From: Novosphingobium lindaniclasticum LE124
GTDB lineage: Bacteria; Pseudomonadota; Alphaproteobacteria; Sphingomonadales; Sphingomonadaceae
Direction of reading: 5' to 3'
Assembly (NCBI RefSeq): GCF_000445125.1
Contig: NZ_ATHL01000075.1
Coordinates: 1 to 64,000, forward strand
Length of the DNA stretch: 64,000 bases
The notes beneath the pieces are model-generated. The model was not told the DNA's origin and searched no databases. It saw only the letters and a program-made list of their open reading frames with translations. Made by a program: the position numbers and the translations under genes. This document shows, piece by piece, positions 54,831 to 63,791 of this stretch. Each line of letters starts with the position of its first letter. Positions within the stretch are counted from its first letter, which is position 1.

Positions 54831-56183
54831 TTACTCCGCCGCCTGCGGTTCCGGCACTCTCGGTCGCAGTCTGCTGCCCAGCTTCGACAGCCCCCGTGTG
54901 ATCGGCGCGTTCTGCGCCATCCAGGCGTGATAGGCACGGTACTTCGCGTCCTCGGCCAGAAGATGCGCTTCCTCGGTACGGGCGCGCCAGTAGTAGATGC
55001 CGCTCACCACGCCGAGGAGCACGGTGTTCCGCACCATGTCGGTCAGCGCATGGCTGGTGACGAGGAAGGGCAGCGTCGAGGTCCACCAGAACAGGTTCTT
55101 CGACAGGTAGGCCGGATGGCGGGTGAAGCGGTAGGGACCGTTCGTCAGCACGCCGCGATATGTGAGGTTGGAAAAGCGCAGGCCGAAGGCGAAAGTCGCC
55201 CAGGCATAGACCGCGGTGAGGAACACCATGAGACCCGCCCAGACCCACAGCAGGGCAGGATATCCGCTCAGCCAGTAGGCCCATCCCGCCGTGTTGACTT
55301 CGTAGCCCAGGACGTCGGCGCGGCCCATCGTGCCCCAGACGAAAGGCGGATAGCACATCAGCGCCGCCACCCAGCCCGCCAGCAGGGGATTGCCGCTGCG
55401 GATATGCGCGTCGAGCGGGCGGAACGTGAAGATGTAGCCCACGGTACCGATCTGCACGTCGATCAGGAACAGCAGGGCGATCAGGATCGAGCCGAGCGCC
55501 ACGGGATCGTGCAGGGAGGCGGCAAAGTCGGCTTCCACCACCTGGGCAAAGCCGCCCGGCAGGATCGAGATCATGAAGGCGCCGAAGAACGCCTTGATCG
55601 CCCAGGCGCGGCCATGCTTCTTCACCGCCTCCGCATCCCAGGCCTCGCGGCCCATCAGCAGCGCGCCGAAGTGCCATGCCTGGTCGCGCGGCTCGATCAG
55701 CTTGCGGTCCAGCCAGAGCACATAGGGGATCGAGAGCAGGAACAGGGGTAAGGCCGCCGAGCCCAGAATTTCCATGGCGAAAAGGTACTGGCCGTCCCAA
55801 TACCAGCGGCCGATGCAGTAGAACGCACCGATCAGCGCCCATGTCGTCCATAGCCCCGCGAGCTTGGTGATCGACAGGTCGAGCGATTCGGCAGAAGAGC
55901 GGCCGAGTTTCCAATCGATCCCAGTGGAGGGACGAAGGTGAACCTTGTCCACGAAGATCGACCAGAGCGCCATCGCGGTGCCGGTAACGAAGAGCGTCGC
56001 CACCGCGGCATAGGGCCCGCTCATCGGCGCATGAGGGCCGGGGAGCGCAAGGTGATCCGCCACCAAGGCCCAGTTGCGGCAGACCATGAGCCAGACCAGC
56101 AGCGCCGCCAGCCCCGTCCAGCCGACGCCTGCGGAGACGTCGCTGGCCGGCAGGTGTTTCGCGGGAGTCGAGGCGCTGCTCAT
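54831..56183 (-). CDS. Isoprenylcysteine carboxyl methyltransferase-like membrane protein
   Basis: This 450-aa polytopic membrane protein has about ten hydrophobic helices. The C-terminal part has the ICMT/phospholipid-methyltransferase motif GPYRFTRHPAYLSKNLFWW and a closing EEAHLLAEDAKYRAYHAWM, which match the SAM-binding region of the family. The N-terminal 200 residues add further helices, making it about twice the usual size. Bacteria do not prenylate proteins in the eukaryotic way, so the substrate is more likely a lipid or small molecule. It lies between gshA and bamB, leftward. Confidence 0.72.
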   Translation of the reverse strand: MSSASTPAKHLPASDVSAGVGWTGLAALLVWLMVCRNWALVADHLALPGPHAPMSGPYAAVATLFVTGTAMALWSIFVDKVHLRPSTGIDWKLGRSSAESLDLSITKLAGLWTTWALIGAFYCIGRWYWDGQYLFAMEILGSAALPLFLLSIPYVLWLDRKLIEPRDQAWHFGALLMGREAWDAEAVKKHGRAWAIKAFFGAFMISILPGGFAQVVEADFAASLHDPVALGSILIALLFLIDVQIGTVGYIFTFRPLDAHIRSGNPLLAGWVAALMCYPPFVWGTMGRADVLGYEVNTAGWAYWLSGYPALLWVWAGLMVFLTAVYAWATFAFGLRFSNLTYRGVLTNGPYRFTRHPAYLSKNLFWWTSTLPFLVTSHALTDMVRNTVLLGVVSGIYYWRARTEEAHLLAEDAKYRAYHAWMAQNAPITRGLSKLGSRLRPRVPEPQAAE

Positions 56184-56235
56184 GCCGCCGGGGCTAGCGG
56201 CAATTGGTTAAGAGGTGCGAAATGGCACGGCCCTG

Positions 56236-56343
56236 CCGTCGTCCCGGACGCGATCCGGAACCGCTGGCCGAGCCTCGCCTTGCTCGCGAGGAAGCACCTC
56301 GAGAATTGCCAGCGGTCCCGGATCATGTCCGGGACGACGAGGA
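56236..56343. repeat. REP/BIME-like intergenic inverted repeat, family A copy 3
   Basis: The left arm (56238-56268) starts GTCGTCCCGGACGCGATCCG and the right arm (56308-56338) is its near reverse complement ending GTCCGGGACGAC. The spacing is about 40 bp. It lies in the 165-bp gap between the bamB stop and the methyltransferase-like gene start, on the leftward operon path. Confidence 0.78.
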
Positions 56344-56348
56344 CGTTC

Positions 56349-57701
56349 TTAGCGATAGGCGGTGATGCGGCCCGAATCGTCGAGCAGATAGAGCGTCTGA
56401 TCGGCCACGACGGGTGCAAGCGACACCGGCTCCTTCAACGCGGCGAAAGGCGTCAGCTTGCCGGTCGCGGGATCGACCGTGCCGAGTTCGCCCAGCGAGT
56501 TGCCGACCCAGAGCTTGCCTCCGGCGAGCACCGGCCCCACCCAGAAGATTGGGCCCTTGCGCTTCTTTTCATTCTCGTAGCGAGCCAGCTGCGTCAGCCA
56601 GCGGACCTTGCCGGTGCTCCGCGCGATGGCAAGGATCTCTGCATGGTCGTCCAGGGTGAACACCCAGTCGCCCACCACCATCGGCGTGGAAATGCCGGCG
56701 AGGTTGAGTTCCCAGATGCGCTGGCCGGTGACCAGCTCATAAGCCGCCATGCGGCCGCCCTGACCGAGCGCGTAGACGCGGCCCTGGTCGATGATCGGAT
56801 CGGCATCGACGTCGGTGAGGCTGCCCACTTCGGTCGAGATCGAGGTGCGCGCCAGTGCGTCCGACCAGACCTGGCGGCCGTTCTCGTAGCGATAGGCCAC
56901 GAGTTCGCCGGACGAATAGCCTGCGATCACGGTGCCCTGGCCGGCGGCCGGAGCGGCCACGCCGAAGACGCCCGCCTGCGACAGGGAGGCCGACTCGTTC
57001 CACAGCACGTTGCCGTCGGCGGCGTTGAGCGCGAAGATCTGGTTGTCCTGCGTCATCACGTAGACCGAGTTGAAGCCGATCGTCGGCGATCCACGCAGCG
57101 GGCCGCCGGGCTTCTTGGACCAGAGCTGGCTGCCGTCGGACGCCTTGAGCGCCGCCACTTCCCCGAGGCCGGTGGTGACGTAGAGGTTGCCGCCGTCATA
57201 GCTGACGCCGCCGCCGAAGATGGAGCTTTCGTTCTTGCCCGAGACCGAGAAGTTCTTGGTCCAGAGCCGGCCGCCGGTCTTGGCGTCGAGCGCATGGACG
57301 ACGCCTTCCGTGTCCATCACGAAGAGCTTGCCGTCTGCCACGACCGGCGCGGCGGCAAGGCGGGCGCGGTTGGTGGAACCGGCGATCTGCGCGGTCCAGA
57401 CCCGGGTCGGGTTGTCGGCGAGCGCCAGGTGTCCGTAGGACTTGGCGGCATTGCCACCGGCCTGGGTCCAGGAATCGTTGGCCTGCTGCGGCGGCAGGAT
57501 CACCGACACGGCTTCCAGCGATGGATCGACCTTGGCGCCGCTTTCGATGCGCGAGAGGATCGGCACGCGTTCGCCCACGGTGGGGGTCTTGGGGCCCTTG
57601 CTGTTCGACTTGCAGCCGGAAAGGCCCGCGACGAGTGCCAGTGCGATCAGCGAAACGGCGCCCGCCCGGCCGAAGGTACGCTTAGTCTCAACCATGTTCA
57701 T
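56349..57701 (-). CDS. bamB: Outer-membrane assembly lipoprotein BamB
   Basis: BamB (450 aa) is a beta-propeller lipoprotein of the BAM complex that inserts outer-membrane proteins. The lipobox is L-S-G-C (VAGLSGCKSN). The mature part carries repeated PQQ-type blades such as DAKTGGRLWTKNF, KASDGSQLWSKKP and NAADGNVLWNESA. The start overlaps the upstream gene by 4 bp (ATGA). The usual third partner der, often found just after bamB, is not here. Confidence 0.93.
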   Translation of the reverse strand: MNMVETKRTFGRAGAVSLIALALVAGLSGCKSNSKGPKTPTVGERVPILSRIESGAKVDPSLEAVSVILPPQQANDSWTQAGGNAAKSYGHLALADNPTRVWTAQIAGSTNRARLAAAPVVADGKLFVMDTEGVVHALDAKTGGRLWTKNFSVSGKNESSIFGGGVSYDGGNLYVTTGLGEVAALKASDGSQLWSKKPGGPLRGSPTIGFNSVYVMTQDNQIFALNAADGNVLWNESASLSQAGVFGVAAPAAGQGTVIAGYSSGELVAYRYENGRQVWSDALARTSISTEVGSLTDVDADPIIDQGRVYALGQGGRMAAYELVTGQRIWELNLAGISTPMVVGDWVFTLDDHAEILAIARSTGKVRWLTQLARYENEKKRKGPIFWVGPVLAGGKLWVGNSLGELGTVDPATGKLTPFAALKEPVSLAPVVADQTLYLLDDSGRITAYR

Positions 57702-58498
57702 TCTCCGGCGACGGGCGCGGGCTGCGCGCTGGCCTGGGTCTTGCCGAGGGGTTCGCCGCGTTCGTCCACCACGTCGTCGATCGCATCGACGCCGAGGACG
57801 GCGGCAAGCTGGCGCGCGCGGCTGCGCAGGCCGGATTCCACCTGCTCGTCCTTGGCGATGGCGGCAAACAGCGGACCGGCCTGGTCCTGCTTGTTCATCT
57901 TGATGTAGGCCATGCCGACCATCTCGCCCGCTACGCCGAACCAGGGGTTGCCCGGCGCGGCATAGGGCTTGAGGCGGGCGACGACATCTTCGGGCTTCAT
58001 GCCGTCGAAGTTGGCGGCGACCCCGCGCACGGCGGCCAGGTCGCGCAGCGGCTGCGGCGCCTTGGCGTCATTGGCCACTTCGTCGTAGAGCTTCACCGCG
58101 TCCTGCAGGCGCTTCTGCTCGGCGGCGATGCCGGCCAGCATGAGCTTCGCGGAAGCGGCCGATCCCTTGCCCCCCGAACCCTTTGCAATAGCCTCGAGCT
58201 TGCCCTTGGCGGCATCGAGGTTGCCGGACTTCATGCTGTCGATCGCCTGGACGTAAGCTTCGGCATCGGCGTCACGCTGCTGGTTCTGGCGATGGTTCCA
58301 GTAGAGCCAGCCGCCGAAGGCCACGAGTGCCAGGACGATCGCCGCGATCAGCGGCTTGCCATAGCGGGTGAAGAAGCCTTCCATCTGGTCCTGCCGCAGG
58401 GCGTCGTCCACCTCGCGCAGGAAAACATCCTGCTGCGCGGCGAGTCGCTCGGCAGACTTGGGATTGGTCGGAGTGCTGTTGGAAGGAGGCAGAGCCAA
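57698..58498 (-). CDS. YfgM-like tetratricopeptide membrane protein
   Basis: This 266-aa protein has a cytoplasmic N terminus, one transmembrane helix (about residues 48-67, PLIAAIVLALVAFGGWLYW) and a periplasmic TPR region (YVQAIDSMKSGNLDAAKGKL, LMLAGIAAEQKRLQDAVKLYDEV). E. coli YfgM associates with SecYEG and periplasmic chaperones, and the gene is usually paired with bamB, as here (4-bp overlap). The start appears to be TTG 58498; no ATG fits before the conserved FLREVDDALRQDQ segment. Confidence 0.85.
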   Translation of the reverse strand: MALPPSNSTPTNPKSAERLAAQQDVFLREVDDALRQDQMEGFFTRYGKPLIAAIVLALVAFGGWLYWNHRQNQQRDADAEAYVQAIDSMKSGNLDAAKGKLEAIAKGSGGKGSAASAKLMLAGIAAEQKRLQDAVKLYDEVANDAKAPQPLRDLAAVRGVAANFDGMKPEDVVARLKPYAAPGNPWFGVAGEMVGMAYIKMNKQDQAGPLFAAIAKDEQVESGLRSRARQLAAVLGVDAIDDVVDERGEPLGKTQASAQPAPVAGE

Positions 58499-58624
58499 GT
58501 TTCGGGCGCTTTCTGCGGAAAAATCAGGATGGTTGCCGGGCTGTTTAGCGGATGGCCACGGCTTTTCAACGGGGATGATCGCTGCACCCCTGGCAGTGAA
58601 GCCTTGCTGAATGATGTCAGCCTG

Positions 58625-59752
58625 TCAAATCAGCCGCTCCAGGCCCAGTGCTTCGCCGTAAGTCCGGCTGTAGGCTGCCAGCATGGCGGCTTCGTCGTAG
58701 TGACGGCGGGCATGCGCCCTGTTTGCCGCACCCACCCGCGCGCGCAAGGCGTCATCCGCCGCTAACCGGGCCAGCGTCGCCGCCAGGGCGGCTTCATCGC
58801 CAGGAGGCGTGACCAGCGCCCGATTCTCTGTGGAAACCATCCGTGCCACGTCCCCCACCGCCGGAGCCGCGACCGGCAATGCCGCCGCCATAGCCTCGAC
58901 CACCGAGATCGGAAATTGCTCGCTGTCGGAGGAAAGCGCGAAAATGTCGAACAGGCCGACCGCGTGGCTGGGTTCGGCCACGAAGCCGGGCAAGTGCACC
59001 CGGTCCGCCACGCCGCAGCGGGCGGCTTCGGCTGCGATCGCTTCGCGCTCGGGCCCGTCTCCGAGGATCACCAGTCGCCAGGGTGCAGGAAGCGGCGCGA
59101 AAGCCCGCACGAGCCGAGGCAGATTCTTGACCGCGCGCAAGCCCGCCAGCGTGCCGACCCAGCGCTCGCCGGGCTGCTTGACCAGGCCGGGCAGCATGTC
59201 GGGACGGGGGCGATCGAGATAGGCGGAGCAATCGATGCCGTTGGTGATCAGCCGCACCCGCTCGCGCGGCTGCCGCCAGGCCGTCAGCGCGATCTCTTCC
59301 AACCGCCGCGAAGGTACGACCAGCGCCGAGGATCGCCGCAGCGCCAGGCGGCGATAGCGGTTGCGCGCGGGCTTGAGGCCCTGGGCTTCGTCCTCGTTGA
59401 AGCCGTCCTCGTGATGAACGAGCGGCGGCAGGCCGAGCAGCCCGCCGAACAGGCCATGCGCCATGACCGCGTCCATCGCCCCCCAATTGTAGGTAAGCAC
59501 GAGGTCGAAGAGCGCCATGGCCTGGGCGATGCGCCACAGCCTCCCTGGCGCGGGGCGACCTTGCAGGCTCGGGAAATCCGCCGGAAACACGACGGGCACC
59601 GCCGGATCGAGCCGCGCGGCCGCGCCATGCGCGCCGGGCTCGGCGGAGACGATGCTATGCGCGACACCCGGACCGAACAGGTTCATCAGCCTTACCGCGC
59701 GCAGTTCCTTGCCGCCCGCGGAGAAGCTCGAATGCAGGTGAAGAATGCGCAA
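58625..59752 (-). CDS. Glycosyltransferase family 4
   Basis: This is a 375-aa GT-B fold glycosyltransferase. The N-terminal nucleotide-sugar/acceptor half begins MRILHLHSSFSAGGKELRAV. The C-terminal half has VGTLAGLRAVKNLPRLVRAFA, VILGDGPERE and the E-x7-E region QFPISVVEAMAAALPVAAPAVG. The sugar and acceptor are unknown; an envelope or exopolysaccharide role is possible. It lies 11 bp downstream of a hydrolase gene on the same strand. Confidence 0.88.
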   Translation of the reverse strand: MRILHLHSSFSAGGKELRAVRLMNLFGPGVAHSIVSAEPGAHGAAARLDPAVPVVFPADFPSLQGRPAPGRLWRIAQAMALFDLVLTYNWGAMDAVMAHGLFGGLLGLPPLVHHEDGFNEDEAQGLKPARNRYRRLALRRSSALVVPSRRLEEIALTAWRQPRERVRLITNGIDCSAYLDRPRPDMLPGLVKQPGERWVGTLAGLRAVKNLPRLVRAFAPLPAPWRLVILGDGPEREAIAAEAARCGVADRVHLPGFVAEPSHAVGLFDIFALSSDSEQFPISVVEAMAAALPVAAPAVGDVARMVSTENRALVTPPGDEAALAATLARLAADDALRARVGAANRAHARRHYDEAAMLAAYSRTYGEALGLERLI

Positions 59753-59763
59753 GGCCGGTCCGA

Positions 59764-60636
59764 TCAGGCGCTCTGCGCCAGCAGCCGATCGATCGCGGCT
59801 ATGGCTTCCGGCTCGTCGAGCGTCGGCGCGTGCCCGACATTCTCCAGCGTGATCGCTTCTGCGCCGGGCAGGCGGCGCAGCATCTTCTCAAGGGTCGCAG
59901 CGGAAAGCAGGTCGGAGAGCGCCCCGCGCAGCACCAGCACCGGGCGCCCGGCCAGCGCTTCCCAGGCCGGCCAGAGATCGGGCTGGTCGTCCACGTCATA
60001 GCCCAGGAACGGCTCCGCGATCTTCATGTCGTAGTCGAAGACCACGCGGCCGGCGCTGGAAACCGTCATCAGGCGCTTGGCACGGCCGATCCAGAAATCG
60101 AGCGGCTGACCGGGATGGGCATGGCCCTGGTTGTCCTCCAGCGCGCGGGCGGCGTGGACCCAGGTGGGATAGCTGCGGCCCTGCCCGACATAGTCCTTGA
60201 TCCGCTCAACCCCTTGCGGCTCCAGGAACGGCCCGACATCGTTGATCACGGCGGCCACGATCCGTTCCGGGATCAGCGTCGCCAGTCCCATCGTCATCAA
60301 TCCGCCCAGCGAGGTGCCGATGGCGACGAAGCGGTCGATCTGCTCCTGCGCAAGCAGTTCCAGCAGGTCTTCCCCGTACTGCACCGGGTTGTAGCTGGCC
60401 GAATCCCGAGCATATTCGCTGTCGCCCCGGCCCCGCATGTCGGGGCAGATCACCCGCCAGCGCGGCGAGAGGCGCTCGGCCAGAGCTTCGAAATCGCGGG
60501 CGTTGCGCGTCAGGCCATGGAGGCAGACGATTGGTGGGCGGGCGCCGGAACCGTCGTGCTTCTGGACATGATAATCCCGAAAATGCAGCTTCAATCCATC
60601 CCGGCTCGACCAGAACCGATCCTCGAATACCGTCAT
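59764..60636 (-). CDS. Alpha/beta hydrolase
   Basis: This 290-aa hydrolase has an oxyanion loop IVCLHGLTRNARDF, the nucleophile elbow GTSLGG, and a catalytic His in NVGHAPTLDEPEA. An acid is likely in the ALSDLLSA region. There is no signal peptide. The family ranges from esterases to haloalkane dehalogenases, so the substrate is open. I took ATG 60636; the frame continues upstream through unrelated sequence. It is divergent from selO, 68 bp apart. Confidence 0.85.
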   Translation of the reverse strand: MTVFEDRFWSSRDGLKLHFRDYHVQKHDGSGARPPIVCLHGLTRNARDFEALAERLSPRWRVICPDMRGRGDSEYARDSASYNPVQYGEDLLELLAQEQIDRFVAIGTSLGGLMTMGLATLIPERIVAAVINDVGPFLEPQGVERIKDYVGQGRSYPTWVHAARALEDNQGHAHPGQPLDFWIGRAKRLMTVSSAGRVVFDYDMKIAEPFLGYDVDDQPDLWPAWEALAGRPVLVLRGALSDLLSAATLEKMLRRLPGAEAITLENVGHAPTLDEPEAIAAIDRLLAQSA

Positions 60637-60704
60637 GCCGAAGCCGCGACCTCTATCTTGCCGCCCGGCTTGATCGACGGGCATGGGATCACCACTATCG
60701 CCTG

Positions 60705-62120
60705 ATGCCAAGCGAACCGCAAGCAAGTGCCTATCGTCCCGCCCCGCGCATCGCGGGCATCGCCGACTGGATCGCCAGCCCCGTATCCCCGGCTGAATTC
60801 CCCAGCCATATCCTGCGCTTCCGCAACGATCGCTGGGCGGCTGCGGTGGGCCTGGACGCGCTCGACGAGCAGGCGTGGATCGCCCATTTCGGACGTTTCG
60901 ACCCCCTGCCGGACAACCTGCCCCGCCCGCTTGCGCTACGTTATCACGGCCACCAGTTCCGCGTTTACAACCCCAATATCGGCGACGGACGCGGCTTTCT
61001 CCACGCGCAGATGCTGGACGGCGAGGACCGGGTGCTGGACCTCGGCACCAAGGGTTCCGGCCAGACGCCTTACAGCCGCGACGGCGACGGCAGGCTGACA
61101 CTGAAGGGCGCCGTCCGCGAGATCCTGGCGACCGAGATGCTGGAGGCGCTGGGCGTCTATACCAGCAAGACCTTCTCCGTGGTCGAGACCGGAGAAGCGC
61201 TCTGGCGCGGTGACGAGCCCTCGCCCACGCGCTCGGCGGCAATGGTGCGGCTGAGCCACGGCCATATCCGCATCGGCACTTTCCAGCGCCTGCTCGCCCT
61301 GGAAGAGCGCGATCACATGGAAGCGCTGGTAGCCTATTGCCTCGATACCTTCCCCGGCAACCCGCCTCCCGAAGACGCGCCGGGCCGCGACGAACCTGCG
61401 GTGATCCTGCTGCATCAGGTGGTCGAGCGCCTTGCCGACCTGGCCGCGAGCTGGATGGTCGCCGGCTTCGTTCACGGCGTGCTCAATACCGATAACATGA
61501 ACATTTCGGGCGAGAGCTTCGACTACGGTCCCTGGCGCTGGCTGCCGAAGTGGGATCCGCGTTTCACGGCCGCCTACTTCGATCACTCGGGCCTCTATGC
61601 GTTTGGCCGCCAGCCGGAAGCGGTGCTGTGGAACTGCGGCCAGCTCGCCATCGCGCTCAGCATGTTGACCACTACGGAGCCGCTGGTCGCCGCGCTCGAC
61701 CGGTTCGCGCCGCTCTATCAGCAGGCGATGAGCCGCCGGTTCGCCTGGCGCCTGGGCGTGGCGCCCAAGGGTGTCGAACAGGACAGCCTCCTGATCCAGG
61801 CCGCCGAGCAGGCCATGCTGGCCAGCGAGGAGGCGCCCGAGCAGTTCTTCTTCCGCCATCGCGGAGGACGGAATGTCGATGAAAATCGCTTCGGCGAGCT
61901 CCTCGCCGATTATGCCTCGACGGCCGAAACCGCCGATCCGTTCTGGCAGCAGCCCGGCCCGCCGAGCGTCCTGATCGACGAAGTGGAGCGCATCTGGGCC
62001 GACATCGACCGGAATGACGACTGGTCCGCACTCCATGCGCGGGTGGCGGAAATTCGCGAACTCGGGCGTCAACTCGGGTCGGCGCCAGCCCCGGCAGGCC
62101 ACGCGGAACGCCTCGGATGA
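60705..62120 (+). CDS. selO: Protein adenylyltransferase SelO (YdiU family)
   Basis: SelO (471 aa) is a pseudokinase-fold enzyme that transfers AMP to Ser, Thr or Tyr of target proteins, with roles in redox homeostasis. The nucleotide site has DLGTKGSGQTPYSRDGDGR and the metal/catalytic segment HGVLNTDNMNISGESFDYGPW, both diagnostic. The protein ends without the C-terminal cysteine that, in E. coli, forms a regulatory disulfide. I took ATG 60705 (MPSEPQAS). Confidence 0.93.
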   Translation: MPSEPQASAYRPAPRIAGIADWIASPVSPAEFPSHILRFRNDRWAAAVGLDALDEQAWIAHFGRFDPLPDNLPRPLALRYHGHQFRVYNPNIGDGRGFLHAQMLDGEDRVLDLGTKGSGQTPYSRDGDGRLTLKGAVREILATEMLEALGVYTSKTFSVVETGEALWRGDEPSPTRSAAMVRLSHGHIRIGTFQRLLALEERDHMEALVAYCLDTFPGNPPPEDAPGRDEPAVILLHQVVERLADLAASWMVAGFVHGVLNTDNMNISGESFDYGPWRWLPKWDPRFTAAYFDHSGLYAFGRQPEAVLWNCGQLAIALSMLTTTEPLVAALDRFAPLYQQAMSRRFAWRLGVAPKGVEQDSLLIQAAEQAMLASEEAPEQFFFRHRGGRNVDENRFGELLADYASTAETADPFWQQPGPPSVLIDEVERIWADIDRNDDWSALHARVAEIRELGRQLGSAPAPAGHAERLG

Positions 62121-62234
62121 GAGAAGAAGCGCTCCTGCCCGGCACGGGATGTCGCGCCGTTAGCTTCCCGGTAGGATAATCGTGCGAGAGCGGTAGCTGC
62201 AACGCGTCAACCCATCAGCGGATCAAGACATGGC

Positions 62235-63707
62235 ATGGGCGGTACAGCCACCGAGCAGGCACGGGCCGCTACCGAAGATCGGGACCTGGCCGAGCCCGTG
62301 AGCACGCCCGAGATCGTTTCCTACGAACCCGCCACCGGCGCCGAGATCTGGCGCGGCAGGCCCTGCGATGTCGACGAAGCGGTAAGCCGCGCGCGGCGCG
62401 CATGGCCGGCCTGGGCGGCGCAGCCGCTGGCGACCCGCATCGAACTGCTGCGCCGCTTCGCCAACGAAGTGCGCCAGGACGCCGAGCCGCTGGCCGTCAT
62501 GATCGCTCGCGAGGTCGGCAAGCCGCTCTGGGAGGCGCGCGCCGAAGTCGATGGCGTGATCGCCAAAGTCGAAACCTCGATTCGCGCTTATGCGGAACGC
62601 ACCAGTCAGCGGAAACTCGATTCGGCGCTCCAGGGCACGATGGCGGTACGGCACAAGCCGCACGGCGTGCTGGTGGTGCTCGGCCCTTTCAACTTCCCCG
62701 CGCACTTGCCGAGCGCCCACATCGTGCCTGCCCTGCTCGCAGGAAACGCCGTGATCTTCAAGCCGAGCGAGAAGGCGCCTGCCAGCGGCGAGAGGCTCGC
62801 CCGCTGTTTCCACCGGGCCGGCATTTCCGCCTCCGTCCTGCAACTGGCCCTCGGCGGCCCGCTGGAGGGACAGGGCTTCGTGGCCCACGAGGGTATCGAC
62901 GGCGTACTGTTCACCGGTTCAGCGAGCACCGGCATCTCGATCAATCGCCGCCTGGCCGCTCGGCCGGACAAGCTGGTGGCGCTGGAAATGGGCGGCAACA
63001 ACCCCATCGTCCTGTGGGACACGCCCAAGCTGACCGACGCTGCCGCCCTGATCGTCCAGTCCGCCTTCGCTTCCGCCGGGCAGCGCTGCACGGCGGCGCG
63101 CAGGTTGATCGTGAAAGGCACGCTCTACGACGCGGCAATCGCGGAAGTGAAAGCCCTCGCGGACCGCGTGATCGTGGGTGCCCCCTTCGACGATCCGGCG
63201 CCGTTCATGGGGCCGGTGATCGATGCCTCGGCCGCGGACGGGTTGACCGAGAGCTTTCTCTACCTGCTCAGCAACGGCGGACGGGCAATCAAGCACCTCG
63301 TGCGCGGAGACGAGTCGCTGCCCTTCCTCAGCCCGGCGATCATCGACACGACGGCGATGAAGGAGCGACCCGACGTCGAACTGTTCGGCCCGATCCTCCA
63401 GGTCATCCGGGTGGACGACTTCGACCAGGCGATCGCCGAGGCCAATCGCACCCGGTTCGGGCTGGCCGCCTCGCTGGTCGGTGGTTCGCCGCAGGACTAC
63501 AATCGTTTCTGGGCGAACGTCCGCGCCGGGATCGTGAACTGGAACCGCGCCACCACAGGTCCCAGCCACGCCGCGCCGATGGGCGGGGTGGGGCTTTCGG
63601 GAAACCACCGTCCCAGCGGCTACTACGCGGCGGACTACTGCGCCTATCCGGTCGCCTCCGGCGAACTGGAACAGCCCCGCGCGGCGATCGGCGTGGGACT
63701 TCGCTAG
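62235..63707 (+). CDS. astD: Succinylglutamate-semialdehyde dehydrogenase
   Basis: AstD (490 aa) oxidises N-succinylglutamate semialdehyde, step four of arginine catabolism by the AST pathway. It has VVLGPFNFPAHLPSAHIVPALLAGN trimmed to its core, the catalytic Glu in ALEMGGNNP, and the catalytic Cys in FASAGQRCTAARR. AstD is distinguished from other aldehyde dehydrogenases by the NNP and the NWNRATTGPSHAAPMGGVG ending. A GTG at 62298 (VSTPEIVSYEP) is an alternative start. astA/B/C/E are not in the window. Confidence 0.88.
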   Translation: MGGTATEQARAATEDRDLAEPVSTPEIVSYEPATGAEIWRGRPCDVDEAVSRARRAWPAWAAQPLATRIELLRRFANEVRQDAEPLAVMIAREVGKPLWEARAEVDGVIAKVETSIRAYAERTSQRKLDSALQGTMAVRHKPHGVLVVLGPFNFPAHLPSAHIVPALLAGNAVIFKPSEKAPASGERLARCFHRAGISASVLQLALGGPLEGQGFVAHEGIDGVLFTGSASTGISINRRLAARPDKLVALEMGGNNPIVLWDTPKLTDAAALIVQSAFASAGQRCTAARRLIVKGTLYDAAIAEVKALADRVIVGAPFDDPAPFMGPVIDASAADGLTESFLYLLSNGGRAIKHLVRGDESLPFLSPAIIDTTAMKERPDVELFGPILQVIRVDDFDQAIAEANRTRFGLAASLVGGSPQDYNRFWANVRAGIVNWNRATTGPSHAAPMGGVGLSGNHRPSGYYAADYCAYPVASGELEQPRAAIGVGLR

Positions 63708-63749
63708 AAGATCCTGGTGAACCCGTCGGAATCTCGGAGTAGCCTCGTT

Positions 63750-63770
63750 GTCCCGGACTTGATCCGGGAC
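63750..63770. repeat. REP-like half element, family A copy 4
   Basis: A single arm of the family A repeat (GTCCCGGACTTGATCCGGGA plus C) lies between astD and the last gene, convergent. Only one arm is present, with no inverted partner nearby. Confidence 0.65.
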
Positions 63771-63791
63771 GAGGGGCAAACTGCAGCCCGC

